The position numbers and the translations under genes are program-made. Shown here piece by piece: positions 12,670 through 25,274 of a DNA stretch of 64,000 nt. The notes beneath the pieces were generated by a model. The model was given only the letters and a program-made list of their open reading frames with translations. It made no database searches and was not told where the DNA came from. The stretch lies in contig NC_063257.1 in assembly GCF_019578655.1 (NCBI RefSeq), positions 3,658,001-3,722,000 on the forward strand, in the 5' to 3' direction. The DNA is from Ricinus communis (lineage: Eukaryota > Streptophyta > Magnoliopsida > Malpighiales > Euphorbiaceae). Position 1 is the first letter of the stretch; every line of letters starts with the position of its first letter.

Positions 12670-15600
12670 ATATCTTAATGTATATTTTCAATGTATATCA
12701 AATGAATAAATAATTAATATATTTATTAATTTTATATAATATAATATCTATAATCATTTAATATTAAATTTGGTTAAAAAATTAATAAAAGATTAGGTAA
12801 TTATTATTTAATTATCCGAACTATGAGCTTCATATCAGTTTTAGATTTTTATTTTATCAACTAAAAACTAAATCGGTTATTGTACTACTACGACTAATCA
12901 AAAAGTTGATCCCCGATGAACAATTAATCATTAAGTGGCAATACAAAAATCTATTAACGTACTTGGCAATAGATTAAAATATATTATATAGTAATAAGTA
13001 TACAAAAATATATAGATATTATTTTTAATCAGTTACTTGAAATAGAAGTTAACTCTAAAATTAAAACTGGATAATTAAAATTAAAAGAATATAAAATTTA
13101 AATCTAAATCATCATTAGTTAATTAAAAAATATAATTTTCAATCAATTTTATTTTAAAAATTAGTTATTTATTCAAAACGAATAAATACATCTTTTCAAC
13201 ATAGCAATCAAATTAGTTAATGTTTGAGATTTATATTTGTTAGCTAATGAAAAGAAAAAGAAAAAAGACAAAATCCTCCTTTAATTTCACTCGTTTTACT
13301 ATTAGTATTTTATTCTTTTTTAAGTTACAAATAAAAAGAGTGAAACTCAAAGTTTTAAAAAATTGCTCAAATTTGATAAATACACTTCCGATGGGGCTAA
13401 GCTTGTGAATGCTTTATCATTAGTGTTTTGATTGCTTATCTATATAGCAATTTCTTTTACATCCTAATAAGTTCATATTATATATATATAATTAAGAAAT
13501 TTTAGTAATTTATTAGTATGTTTTATATATATAATATGTAGAAATATGTATTTATCACATCACTTTAGTCTTAATGTCTAATTTCAAGTGATAATGACTA
13601 AGGAGAAAAAATATGAGCCAAAAATACATAAATGAGTTTTAATTGGACTGCGCCTGTAAAAGATTCGGAACAAAGACACGCGAGCTATCAATGTTGTGAG
13701 CCTAGCCGAATTTATCAAGGCTCACAAAAAGGAAAATTAATTAGTTATAATGTAACTAAGGATGATTATCTTTTAAATCGTTTATTTTATTTAGAATAGT
13801 TAAATGAAAGAATTTTTAGATTTCGAAGGAACTTTAATTTTTTATTTTTTATTTTTTATTTCTTTCTATTTAATCACAATGATCATTGGATTAAGTATGT
13901 GAGGCTAAATTCTATAAGTATTTAGTTTGTCTTTTTTACTTTTGCATGAACCTTATTTATTATGAGTTTAATGAATGATTTTTTTACCTTCATACCTATA
14001 TTAATTTCATCTATTATTATTTATTGAGTATCATATTAATTTAATAGTAATATTTGTTATGAAAATCTTTAGGTTAAAAGTATTAAAAATATTATCTTTA
14101 TTTTAATCTATGTTGGTTTAAGAAACCCAGATTACATCATTAGTTTGAGTGAGTTAGGGAAATGGATATCACTATCTCATTCATTAGATTTAGACTTAAA
14201 GAAAAATAAGAGAACTACTAAGTGTAAACTAGACTAAATGTTGTTTTACCATATAATTTACATTAATCATTCATTTGTATATTTATTTTATGGTTTGTTG
14301 AATTTCTTTTATAACTTTAAAGCTATTTTTAGACATTGACTTAGAATTTTTAGATTTATTTCTTGTATTTTTATGTGACAATTAATCTTTATAGTATATA
14401 CTTTATAATTCCTTACGATATCGATCTCGTAATAAACTTATCCATACTAACATTTAGTTCATACGTTTGCAAGTACTAACTTAGAGACATCACGTCCACC
14501 TTTCCTTTACTCTAATGTTTGTCAATTTTATTATAATAATTTTTTTTTAAATCTTATTACATGCATTTGGTAGAAAAGGCAAATCCGAACCGTTAAAATG
14601 GGTGGATTGGTCATTTACAATCAGCAGCGGCTGACGGTGAAAGTTTGAATAGAGCGACTTTAGGTTATCAACGTAAAATATAAGGGTATTTCATATCATT
14701 CTACTAACAGTAAGGGCGAGATTGTAATTTTAGCATAACTCCATTTAATCTCGTTGAAATTCTTGGCCGTTATAAATTATAATCTATTTCTGCTTCTTTG
14801 TATTGAAATTTCTCACTTGTATTCTGGTTGAGATAATTATTTAGTACTTTAATATTAATTTTTAAATTTAATAACTATAATGAATATATTTTAAGAAATA
14901 AATAAATAAATAAATAATTACATTATATTATAAAATTTTATTACCTAATTGAATTACTTAAATTTACATTTAAATCATATAAATATTAATATATTTAGAA
15001 ATATAATTTTTGAAAAAGTATTAAAAGTATTATATTATTTAAATTTATTTTACTTGTTTTTGTTAATATATTGACTGATACAAAACATACATCTTCTATA
15101 TTATTTACATCTAAAAGACTATAAATTTTTATTGATATAAGTGAATAGAGAAATTCAAATGTAAGAGCTATTTATTTTTATAAGTGAAATCAGTAATTAT
15201 TTTTATTTTATATTTTTAATCTTGTTTTTAGAAAGATATTTAATTTTTTTTGACATGCTTTCAATGGTTAATTTTATTTTTTTTCGTGTTTTGTTTTTCA
15301 TTTTGCCTCTAATTGCAAAATGAGATTGCTCTATACTATCAGAAGGCCGTTCGTAACTTAGAAGAAATGTAATGTCCGGTCATTGTACAATTGGATTTCT
15401 ACGAGTCGCACTCAATTATTTCCTAAACTTGGTGGTGTCACATCAATCTTTGGCGGAGCAAAGTAGAGACAAAAGGTAAGAAAAGAAAAGCAATACATTG
15501 AAATGGACCGCATAGCTTCATGCAGCACTTATTTTGTCTATATAACAATTTTTTATTTTATTTTTATGCAAGGCAAACACAAGCTCAGGAGTTCAGGCAG

Positions 15601-16180
15601 ATCGATAAATCCATAGCTTAATGCTTATAACACAAATACTTAATTTCTCTAATTGCTTACTTTAGCATTAGAGGCTTTGCTGGACTCTTAAGTCCCAGCT
15701 CACTGCGACATGTTCTCTGTTTTTGTAGGAGGATTCAATCCACAAAAGGACTCATTTGTTCTACGCTATTATTTTGAGAATCATCATTTGTCGCCATTTA
15801 TGGGAAAAATGAAATCTGTTTTTATTTGATTGATTTCCAGAAAGTATAAAATACCCTAATTGTTAATCCTGTAACCTTTACGAAGACAACTATTGACACG
15901 TCAATGCCTCCACATGACCCTCTCATCATTCGGACACTAGGGTCCTGTCCGGCTGCTCGAAGCCATTAAGTCATATGTTACCTGTATTTCCGGTAAGAAA
16001 ACTGTGAAACGAGATCACCCAGGCTTATGTTCCAACATTTTCTGATAAACCATGCAACTAGTGTCTAAATAGGATATATTCTAAAATATCAGGGGTTACT
16101 CGAGTGAAACTTGTGCATGCATTTTCATATAGACCTCCAAGCAAGATTCTAATACCTTGATGTCTAATACTCAGAAAGAT
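12670..16180. other. AT-rich intergenic region; possible decayed LTR-element debris
   Basis: There are no coding frames of note. The stretch about 13640-14510 (with TGTGAGGCTAAATTCTATAA and CCTTACGATATCGATCTCGTA) has the wording often seen in LTR ends or leaders of large gypsy-derived non-autonomous elements. I could not find paired LTRs or a primer-binding site, so the assignment is weak. Confidence 0.3.
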
Positions 16181-16193
16181 GTGGAAATGTGAC

Positions 16194-16480
16194 GAAGGTT
16201 GCAACAATCTCGTATGAGGAAAAACCTATTGTGGAATAGTTGCAATAAGCATAGGCGTTTGCCCACTAAAAGAGAGGATTATTGGCAAAGATAAAATCAT
16301 TTTTATTGAAGCATTCTTCACCCAAGGCTGGGGATGATATGATGAGCCCCTTGCGGCAAACGAATGACAGGATAGCATACTGGTTTGATAAGTTTCGCAG
16401 TGTTCAATGTATTGGTTTTTTCATGAGATGCGGATACGGTGGGAAGTTTCTGCATCTGATTCTTTTCAAACAGATAAAGA
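16194..16480 (-). pseudogene. CYP81 P450 relic, exon 1 fragment
   Basis: The minus strand aligns by eye with 18231-18560 of P450 gene A. It includes IISSPALGEECFNKND, corresponding to [16 protein letters not shown], and weaker similarity on both sides (the NYxxTT and WRNLRR regions upstream in coordinate, the KYGP and hinge regions downstream). It covers roughly residues 40-150 of a P450 and is broken by frameshifts and stops. The plus-strand open frame 16282-16488 is only its antisense shadow. It lies 470 bp downstream of gene A and points the same way, so it is the remains of a further tandem copy. Confidence 0.75.
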
Positions 16481-16956
16481 AAGAATAGTTAAAGGGAAAA
16501 GAGAAGGGTGTAAAACCATGAATGACGATCCATATCGAACTTGGAAGTGTCATAACTGTGCATCCTTTTCTCAGAAGAGAGAAGTCCTCTCGTACTTTTA
16601 TGTGAGAGTATCACAACTAACATCTAACAACTAGCCTAAAGTTACATAAGTAGACGTGGTATTAAAATATGGTCCTGGTACTCTGCGTCCTTGCAGATGA
16701 TGTTTGTCCAAGACTCATCTGCTCCACACTTCTGCGATTTCTGTAAAATCCTTACTGAGTAGGCATTTTGTATAGTGAGTATTTACCTACATAATTATAT
16801 TTATACAGACTCTCATTCTTGACTTACCTCTACTATATATTTTTACTTAATAATATCTGCTATAGTTAATTTGTACATAGACATACTTGATTTTACTGTC
16901 AACATATAAGAAAGAAAAAAAGAAAAAGAAAAGTAAACAAACACTTCAAGATCAAG

Positions 16957-18629
16957 CTATGATAAGATTGCACTGATCATTGACTCACGTATTTTGCACA
17001 TTGCCTCTAGAGGCTGAACCTTAGGCATAGTGAGTCCAGGCCCTTCTAACATGTCAATTTCTTCTTCAGTAATCCTCTCCCAGTCAAAGCATTGAATCAG
17101 GGCAGCTAATGCTAATCCCACCACTCTATTAGCAAGTCCAGCTCCAGGGCAACTCCTCCTTCCCAAACCAAATGGAACCAACAGACATGTCTCATACTTA
17201 ATGCCTTCAAATCTTTCAGGTCTAAAACTATTAGGATCTTCCCATATCTTAGGATCTCTATGCAAGGCCCAGGCATTGACAGATAAGACGGTGCCTTGCG
17301 GTATATCAAACCCTCCAATTTTGCAGTCATCAGATGATTTATGCGGTACTAGGAGTGGTGCAGCTGGAAACAAGCGAAGGGTCTCATTGATTATGCAATG
17401 GAGATACTGTAGCTTTGGGAGATCTTGCTCATCTACCAAACGATCCTGACCAACATGGATGTCCAATTCGGCTCTGGCCTTGGTTAGAGCTTTAGGATGG
17501 TTGAGCAAGAGTGACATAGCCCACTCTATTGTAACTGCCGATGTGTCTGTTCCTGCAGTGAGCATTGCCTACAAAAAGAAAAAAGGAATCATTGTAAGAA
17601 GTCCGATGAGCTCTGTTTTTGTGCTATTGGAAACTCTTGCAGCTGCAGTTACAAGTTCAGAACCCAACTAAAAGCCCTTTCTTTTAAAATCACTATAAAA
17701 AGTTTAAGAAAGAGCCGGAGAAATACCATTATAAGGCCTTTGATAATTTCATCCGAGTAGTATTCTGGTTGGAACTCTTGTAAAGACAGTACAACATCAA
17801 TCATTGTCTTGCAGCTTTTGTCTTCTAGACAAGAACCCCTTTTATGCCGGTGCTCATCAATCAAACGCTGAAATAATAAATCCATATTTTTCCGAGCTGA
17901 CACCAACCTCTTCTCAATTCCACGATAATCTAGCCATCGTATAAGTGGAAAGAAGTCCCCAAGGTTTGCGGCACCACTTAGAACAAACGTCTCCCTTATC
18001 ACATCATGAAATTGCGTGGCCTCTTCAACATCTTTCACTTCAGAACCAAAATATCGCTTTCCTGCAACCATCCTCATAATGATGTTAAAAGATAGTCCTA
18101 CTAACCTGGATTTCATCTCCACTTTTGCGGAAACCTGACCTGCACTCTGAAACAGATTCTTAACTAGCATTCTGACTTCTTCTTGCCTAATCCCATGAAA
18201 CATGTTGAGGCGGTTTGTCGACAATATTTCGACTGTAGCGAGGCGGCGTAGATTGCGCCAGAGATCGCCATAGTTAGCAGCCCCAATTGTGGTGTAGTCA
18301 TAATGGAGATACTTACCAGCCTGACGACGAGGCCTATCTGCTAAGACAATATCATTTTTAGTGAAGCATTCTTCAACTAGAGAAGGTGATGATATGATTA
18401 TTACAGGCTGGGAACCAAACGAGAGAAAGATGATTGGACCATACTTGTTTGATAGATCTTGTAAAGATCGGTGGACGGGTTCTTTCATGAGATGAAGGTG
18501 TCCGATTATAGGAAGTTTAGGCGGGCTTGGTGGCAGATTTCTGTATGTTGTTCTTTTGGACCAAAAATGCCTTGAAAGGAGTAGAATGACAAATGTTGTG
18601 AAAAGAATGCATACCCATGTTTCCTCCAT
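16957..18629 (-). CDS. Cytochrome P450, CYP81 family (gene A)
   Basis: Two exons: 17727-18629 (301 residues) and 16957-17568 (203 residues plus stop), joined by a 159-bp phase-0 intron (donor GTATTT, acceptor TTTGTAG). The total of 504 residues is full family length. Seen: N-terminal membrane anchor (about 3-22), proline hinge [13 protein letters not shown]-helix WRNLRR, I-helix AGTDTS (306-311, acid and alcohol both present), ExxR as ETLR (363-366), FRPERF, and heme loop [10 protein letters not shown] with ligand Cys441. All key residues are intact. This is an ER-anchored A-type monooxygenase using NADPH-P450 reductase. CYP81 members hydroxylate isoflavonoids, lignans, indole glucosinolates and other specialised metabolites, so the substrate cannot be read from sequence. 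An in-frame ATG at 18641 would add four residues. The open frame extends to 18677. Confidence 0.93.
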
Positions 18630-21309
18630 TGATGAAAACATAATAATTCTATGGAGAGCTTGAGATATAATATACAAACAGAGGTAAGGTAGATTATTTT
18701 CTTACGCAACTTCCTAATATCTGTCGTTGAAAGTGAATATATGAAAATATCGCATGAAGGATTCAAAGAATTTTAGTAAAAAAGTAAATAAGTTGATTCG
18801 GATTGGTCCAAAACTTTCTTTACGTGGAAAGATAATACATTAAGAAATTGCAACTTGCCCATTTAACAACAATAATAAAAAAGTAAAAGTAAACAAATAT
18901 AAGAAAAACAAATATGTTAACTTGATAAGCATGTCATTGATCTCTCTCTTAATCTGGACAGCTAAAGGAAATTAAAAAAAAAAAAAAAAACTTTACATTT
19001 TCAAATGATGGCAAGATAAAATGAAAATCATCACAAACTAAGTATGACAACATTGTTTACCAAGTCCTAATTTCTCAAAAGTTTTGTTTGTATTGATCTG
19101 ATTATCCATTTTCTTGTTAATATTCTATTGGAGAAAAGCCAACTTGAACGTTGAATATATAGTATATCAATATATGTATATATATATATTAATTTTAATC
19201 AAAGATAATAACAATAATTACATAATGTCAGGATAATAATTGAGTTAATAAAAAATTCTTTGATATACACAAAGAAGAGTAGAAATTAATTCCGAGATAA
19301 AAAAAATAAAAGAAAAAACAGGCCTGAGTGTTCTTAACAAAAGAGACGGTAAAACATTAATATTTAATAATATTGGGACCTTCCTTTGCAGCTCACGAGT
19401 AATAAAGGAGAAAATACATAGGGCAGGTGGCCGACATTCTGACTGCAGATGGTGGACGGGAAGATCTACGAGCAGCAATCACAATTCTTCCTCGTACAAG
19501 TAGATTATGCATTCTCTGTTTTTCTTCTGTTACTGCATTCTTTCTGGTTAAAGTGTATTGACTCCGACAATTTATCCTTTTTTCTTAAGAACTCTCTTCT
19601 TCTTCTTTTTTTTTTTTTTTTTTTACTTCTTCTATTTCATATTTATAAATACTTTTTCAAATAATTTTTTTAATTATTTATTCTTTTATACATTCAATGT
19701 AATATTAATTTTTTCTTTATTATTTTATTCTTATGTTAATATTGTCTACAATTAATTTTACAAAATTTTATAAGTTTATGAAAGAGTGTAAAAATCTTAA
19801 AAATAGCAATCTCATTTAATTAATTTTTTACAATTAAATATATTAAATATTTTTTAACTCAAATAAAATACGTCAATTAATATGAAATGGAAGAAGTAAT
19901 AAATTATAATTTTAATCTATAAGTTAGAACTATGTTAAGCCAAAGTATTCTTAATTGTTAGAGGTATTTTTCTTTTGCTCATAATGGTGTTTGATGGAAT
20001 ACTTTAAACAAAAAAATTACAGTTTCTTAGATTATGTCATATATTATCTAGTTAGCGTAATTAATGGAAGATTTGAGTTTTCGATGTTTGTTCTTGAAAA
20101 TTCAGATAGGATTTTATAGAAATTGATTTTATATCAGCAATTGCCTGCTATGCTCACCTGTTAATCAGGTTACTTGATTTGATAAAGACAATTATATTTC
20201 TAAATCCTAGTTGAAAGTTACATAGCACTGTTTCTTAAAAGGAGTGCTAAGCATTTCTTTTTTCTTCATTATTTTTTTTTTATATTCTTTTATAATAAAA
20301 AGTGTATCATATTTTACAGCTAATATAATAATTGTAAAACCCTAAATTTAAAATAGTTCTTTCTTGAGGTCTTCATAAGTTTAATATTGCCAAAGAAAAA
20401 AAAAAAAAAAAGCACATTCAGGTTGTCCCATTTTTTTCTCCAAAATGATTGAAGCTGGGCAGCATTAGGTAGTTGAATTGGGGATCTTTTTTTCTTTTTA
20501 GAGGTTTGGTTAACTACTGATAAATTGGACGATGCAAAATCCAGATATATTGAAAAAGGAAAAAGGAACCAAGACCTAGTTATTGAAAACCGATTAAGCA
20601 AGCAGGGTAAATGTTTAATTGGCGCTTGGAGAGCAAAGAGCAGTGAACTCGAAGTCTTTTTAGCTTCTTTAATGATAATACTTCTGAATTTATAAATTAT
20701 ACCTAGATTCAAATTAAAGTGTTTCTTTTCTTAAATTTTCGGTTCATTATATTTTTTGGTTATGATTACGCTAAGAATTTCATTTTATAGAAAAATTAGT
20801 CGGAGATGAACTTATAAGATACTAATATGAGAATTTATGGGTTTTGTTTGTCTATTTCAATAGTGTTTAGTAGTCAAGAAGGTTATGGAAAGTAAAAAGA
20901 AAGTATAAATTTTGTTAGGAAAATATTTAATCCACTTTTATTAATAAAATATTTAGACTTATATGAGGTGTATCTTGATGATTAGTTAACGAATGCCAAG
21001 TATCAAAGATGATGTACTAGATGACTTGGACTTCAGATTCCTGTAAAAAAGTAAGCAAAATCAGAAAAAAAAAAAATATCTTGATAATAATAAGGAATTA
21101 AGCTGTAATCGAATTATTTGCTTGATCTTGTGGTCATGCCCTTATATAGGGTCTGAAATCCTTCTTGTCCTACTCAGAACAGGACGTTTATATAAGTAAC
21201 TTTAGATGCTAATTGAAATATTCTGTCGAGATATTATTATTTGAACTTGAATGAGATTATTCTTCAATAGAATGCAATACATTTGATATATCTTCCTCTA
21301 TTATCATGC

Positions 21310-22092
21310 GCCTGTTTGGTTCATATCATCAATACAACCGGTAGTCGGTGGCTGATAAGTTAAGTTATTCGATAGAATTTTATTAGCGGTTGGTAGTATG
21401 ATAAATGATAATTTAAGGTATAATATATCATCAAATATATTTTATTATATTTTATTTTATGATATAAAATAATAAAAATAACTTATAATAATTACAATTT
21501 TATAATTGATTTTCTTTAATTCAATTTATCATATTATATTTAATGATATAAATTAATAAAATTAACTTATAATAATTAAAATTTTATAATTAATTTTCTT
21601 TAGTTCAATTATATCATATTAGATTTAATGATATAAATTAATAAAATTAATTTACAATAATTAAAATTTTATAATTAATTTTATTTAGTTCAATTGTATT
21701 TATTATTAAAAATATTTATAAAAGTTATTTTTAAAGTAGAATTTAAATTTAAATTCTATTAATAATAATTTCTCATTTCAAATATCATAATTTTTAATAT
21801 TATTATTATTTAACTATTAAGAATAATTTTAAAATAATAATTATTTATTTTAAAATATAAAAATTTAATTACATGAGATTAATTTAATAAATTTTGATAA
21901 AGATAATAATGTCTAAATAAATAAAAAAATTTAAATCAACTACTAGTTAATAAAAAGCAAGCTATAAAATAGAGCTGATACAACTAAATCAGCTATCAAC
22001 AACTATTTTTTAATTTTTTACCAAACGTTTTAATATAATTGTTCAGTAAAAAATAATTATCAACCGTATCAAATCTTTAAACCAAATATCTC
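21310..22092. mobile_element. MITE-like inverted-repeat element, possibly hAT type
   Basis: The left end reads CTGTTTGGTTCATATCATCA, followed by GATAAGTT-type sequence. The right end, read on the minus strand, gives TATTTGGTTTAAAGATTTGA and then TTGATAGCTGATTTAGTTGT. Ends with TTTGGTT and repeated GCTGATA wording are common in plant hAT-derived MITEs. The arms are diverged and I could not define an 8-bp target duplication, so both the boundaries and the class are uncertain. The centre is almost pure AT and carries an 85-bp tandem array. Confidence 0.4.
21459..21712. repeat. Three tandem copies of an ~85-bp AT-rich unit
   Basis: Copies start at 21459, 21543 and 21628. Each begins ATGATATAAA and includes ATAATTAAAATTTTATAATT-like sequence ending in TTTAGTTCAAT. 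Copies 2 and 3 are the closest pair. Seen directly. Confidence 0.8.
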
Positions 22093-22844
22093 TATGTTTG
22101 ATTGTAGGGACATATTAACCCTTGGTTCCTTTTCTTTACTATTATTGATAATTATTATAATGGATATCTTGGAATGATAAAATTAATGTAAGATGAAATT
22201 CTTGCAATATGGGTTTCTACTTCTCTACCAAGAAAAGTTCACGGCTCTATAACGGTGCATTATTGCCTCTTCCTTGTTGGTCCGTTTCCTTCTTGGGTAC
22301 AAGATTGGTTAAAAGGCAACGTCATGCAACTGCTCAAATTTTAGTCTAATAGTCTTTGTAGATCCTACTTGTGATGATCTATCTCTTCATTACTGATATA
22401 ACTCTTGAGAACAAGAGTCTTTGTAGAGGAGAATCTTGATACATGTGAAATCAAGATTGATGCTAGACGTTAAATTAAAAGATTGTTGAGTTGTATGCAT
22501 GAAATTAGGAGTATTAACTATTCAGAACTTGTTGTAATTAGTCACATGGCTTATGATGACTGATTATCTTGTTATTTGTTAGTTGAGTTTAGAGAATAAA
22601 AGCAACAAAAAGAAATTATTTAACTCATTGAATTATGATAATCTCGAATGGTTCTTGTTTTCTCTCTAATTGCATCTCTCATTCTCTCCATTAATCCTAG
22701 TGTATTACTTAATGCATAAACAACTTTCCCAAGCTCATGAGTAGTTTTGACTTATTTGATGTTACTTCACTAAGAATCCTTCTTTTTATCACCGGGAAGT
22801 AAACAAACATTAAAGCTTATTATAGAGAAAGTTGTTTTTGTGCT

Positions 22845-25155
22845 TCAAAGTGTGGAGAGTAGGTTGATCATGGCCTCACGAGGTCTGCATAGTGCCTCTA
22901 ATGGGATAGCTTTTGGCATGGTAAGCCCTGCTCCCTCTGTCATGTTGATCTCTTCTTCATCAATCCTTTCCCATTCAAAGCACTGAATCAGGGAACCTAA
23001 TGTTAGGCTTATCACTCGCTTGGCCAGACCAGCCCCTGGACAAGCTCGCCTTCCAGCACCAAATGGAAGCAGTGTATTCCCTGCACCTTCTTGACCTTCA
23101 AATCTCTCTGGCATAAATTTTTCTGGGTCCTCCCAGAGCTTGGGGTTTCTATTCATGCTCCATGTATTGACTAGTAACATTGTGCCCTGAGGTACATAAT
23201 ACCCACAAACAGTGCAATCTGCAGATGATTCATGTGGTAATAGAAGAGGCGCAGGTGGAAAGAGTCGAAATGTCTCATTAATTATGTTTTGCAGGTAATT
23301 TAGCTTTGGTATATCTGCTTCATCCAATAGATGGTCCAGTCCAACAACAGTTTCTATTTCAGTAAAAGCCTTTTGCAGTACTTTTGGATGGTTAAGTAGA
23401 AGTGATATTGCCCAATCCAGTGTAGCTGCTGATGTTTGAGATCCTGCAGTTAGTGTTGTCTGCATGGCATGAGATAGATACCCCACATTACTTGCTTGTA
23501 AAATTTATAACGAAAGGGCCAATTGCTAACTTCTACAGTTAATTTAAAGGGGATTCTACTTATCTATGATTTATACAAAAGTAAGGATTTGGAAGGAGCA
23601 GCCAAATTTATTAAGATGGATAATTTTGGTAAGATATTTATCAATAAATTAATTAATTTTTAAATTATTGTTTAGGATATAATTTATTATTATAAAATAA
23701 GTTATTTATTATTTAAACATGAATATATAATAACCACAAAAAATTAATTTATTTAGAATCTATTATTATTTAGGATTAATTGCAATCAAGATTTATAGTT
23801 TGAGCAGAATAAAGAAGGAATAAAAAATTATTATCTAAACTTTTTGAAACCAAAAAAAGAGATAAATTTGAGTACATAATAGCAATTATTTATTAATTAA
23901 ATTATTATTAAATGATATATTTAATATAATATTTATACACCCTTTTAGCATAATTAAAAATAAGTCGTTAACTATTTAGAAGTGAATATTTAATAAATTG
24001 ATAAACTTAAAAGTATTTAGAATATATTATTTTTAAGATAAAGTGTAATTATTTGAAACTAATATCAAGTATGATATACAATTTAAATAGAATCATAGCT
24101 TTATTTTTGAAGTTAAAAGAAAATTCGTTATACAATAAAACAATTGCTTTATTTGATAAAATATAATAATGATAATAGGAAAAGAATTACTATGTTGTTT
24201 ATGATAGTCAGAGATGCATTCTTACCAGTATAACACCTTTGATGGTTTGATCACTGTAGAATTCGAGATTCTCTCTGAATGATAACATAACGTCTATCAA
24301 AGTCAAGTTTCTCTTTTGGTTGCTTGCACCGGACAGATTCACAGATGCAGATGAGTTGGTCCGATGCTCCTCGATTAGGTCCTGTAAGAACACGTCCATC
24401 TTCTTTGCTAATCTTAGCATCCTTTGTTCCACCCCTTGGTAATCCACCCATTGTAAGACTGGAAAGTAATCATTTAGATTTGCGCTCCCACGAAGTGCCT
24501 CCATTTCTTTTATGATATCCTGCAACAATTCACCTTCTTGATCCACGACGTCTTTTCCGTAGTAGCGTTTTCCTGCAATTATCCTCATCATGTTATTGAA
24601 TGTGAGGTCCAAGAATTTTGATGTCAGTGCCACCTTAGCTGATTCTCCTCTAGAATCCTGGAATAGTTGTTTGAGCAGTAATCGGACCTCCTCTGCTCGG
24701 ATACCTGAGAACATTGCAGTATGAGCAGTAGAGAAAAGCTCTACGGTTGTGAGGCGCCTGAGATTGCGCCAGTGGTCACCATAGGAGGAGAAACCCATAG
24801 TCGTAGAGTTGTAATTGAGATGCTTTCCAGCAAGCGACTGAGGGCGGTTTGCAAATATGACATCGTTTCTAGTAAAGCACTCTTCAATTGCAGAAGGTGA
24901 GGAAATGACTAGGACTTTACGAGTCCCATATCGAAGCAATAAGATGTCACCATACTTACTAGAAAGTTCATGTAGAGTTCGGTGTACCGGTTGCTTTAAC
25001 AAGTGGAGATGACCTACAATAGGACGAGCTGGTGGACTAGGTGGCAGGTTCTTTGGGCTTCGATCGAGCTTGTGAAAAAATGTTAACTTTGGCACCAGCA
25101 CAAAAAGTAGGACTACGACTAGGACTGCCAATTTGAACCAGAGGCTTACCTCCAT
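22845..25155 (-). CDS. Cytochrome P450, CYP81 family (gene B), altered I-helix
   Basis: Two exons: 24226-25155 (310 residues) and 22845-23459 (204 residues plus stop), with a 766-bp AT-rich phase-0 intron (donor GTAAGAATG, acceptor CCATGCAG). The 514-residue product is full length. Seen: membrane anchor (residues 5-25), hinge LPPSPPARPIVG, WRNLRR C-helix, ExxR as ETFR (372-375), FMPERF, and heme loop FGAGRRACPG with Cys450. The I-helix oxygen-activation motif reads AGSQTS (315-320), where gene A has AGTDTS: the conserved acid is Gln318, while the Thr and Ser remain. The frame is otherwise clean, so this is a real or recent difference, not decay of the whole gene. The function should be membrane-bound monooxygenation of an unknown specialised metabolite, possibly with changed proton delivery. 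A TA microsatellite lies 85-116 bp upstream of the ATG. Confidence 0.92.
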
Positions 25156-25237
25156 TTCTGTAAGAAAATCACAGCAAAACAGAGAATCAAACGATTATTT
25201 GAAACATCTCATAAGAATGATATCAGAGTATGTATAT

Positions 25238-25239
<2 letters not shown>

Positions 25240-25269
<30 letters not shown>
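25240..25269. repeat. (TA)n microsatellite in P450 B promoter/leader
   Basis: About 15 TA units directly upstream of gene B, and so likely to be length-variable between accessions. Confidence 0.9.
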
Positions 25270-25271
<2 letters not shown>

Positions 25272-25274
25272 ACT

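Larger units (their letters stand above)
18770..22840. other. Intergenic region between P450 genes A and B
   Basis: Very AT-rich, with long poly-A/T runs (about 18974-18990, 19606-19624, 20396-20411). Open frames at 19449-19755 and 20320-20712 are low-complexity and not believed. It contains a MITE-like stretch and a tandem array, listed separately. No gene was recognised. Confidence 0.6.
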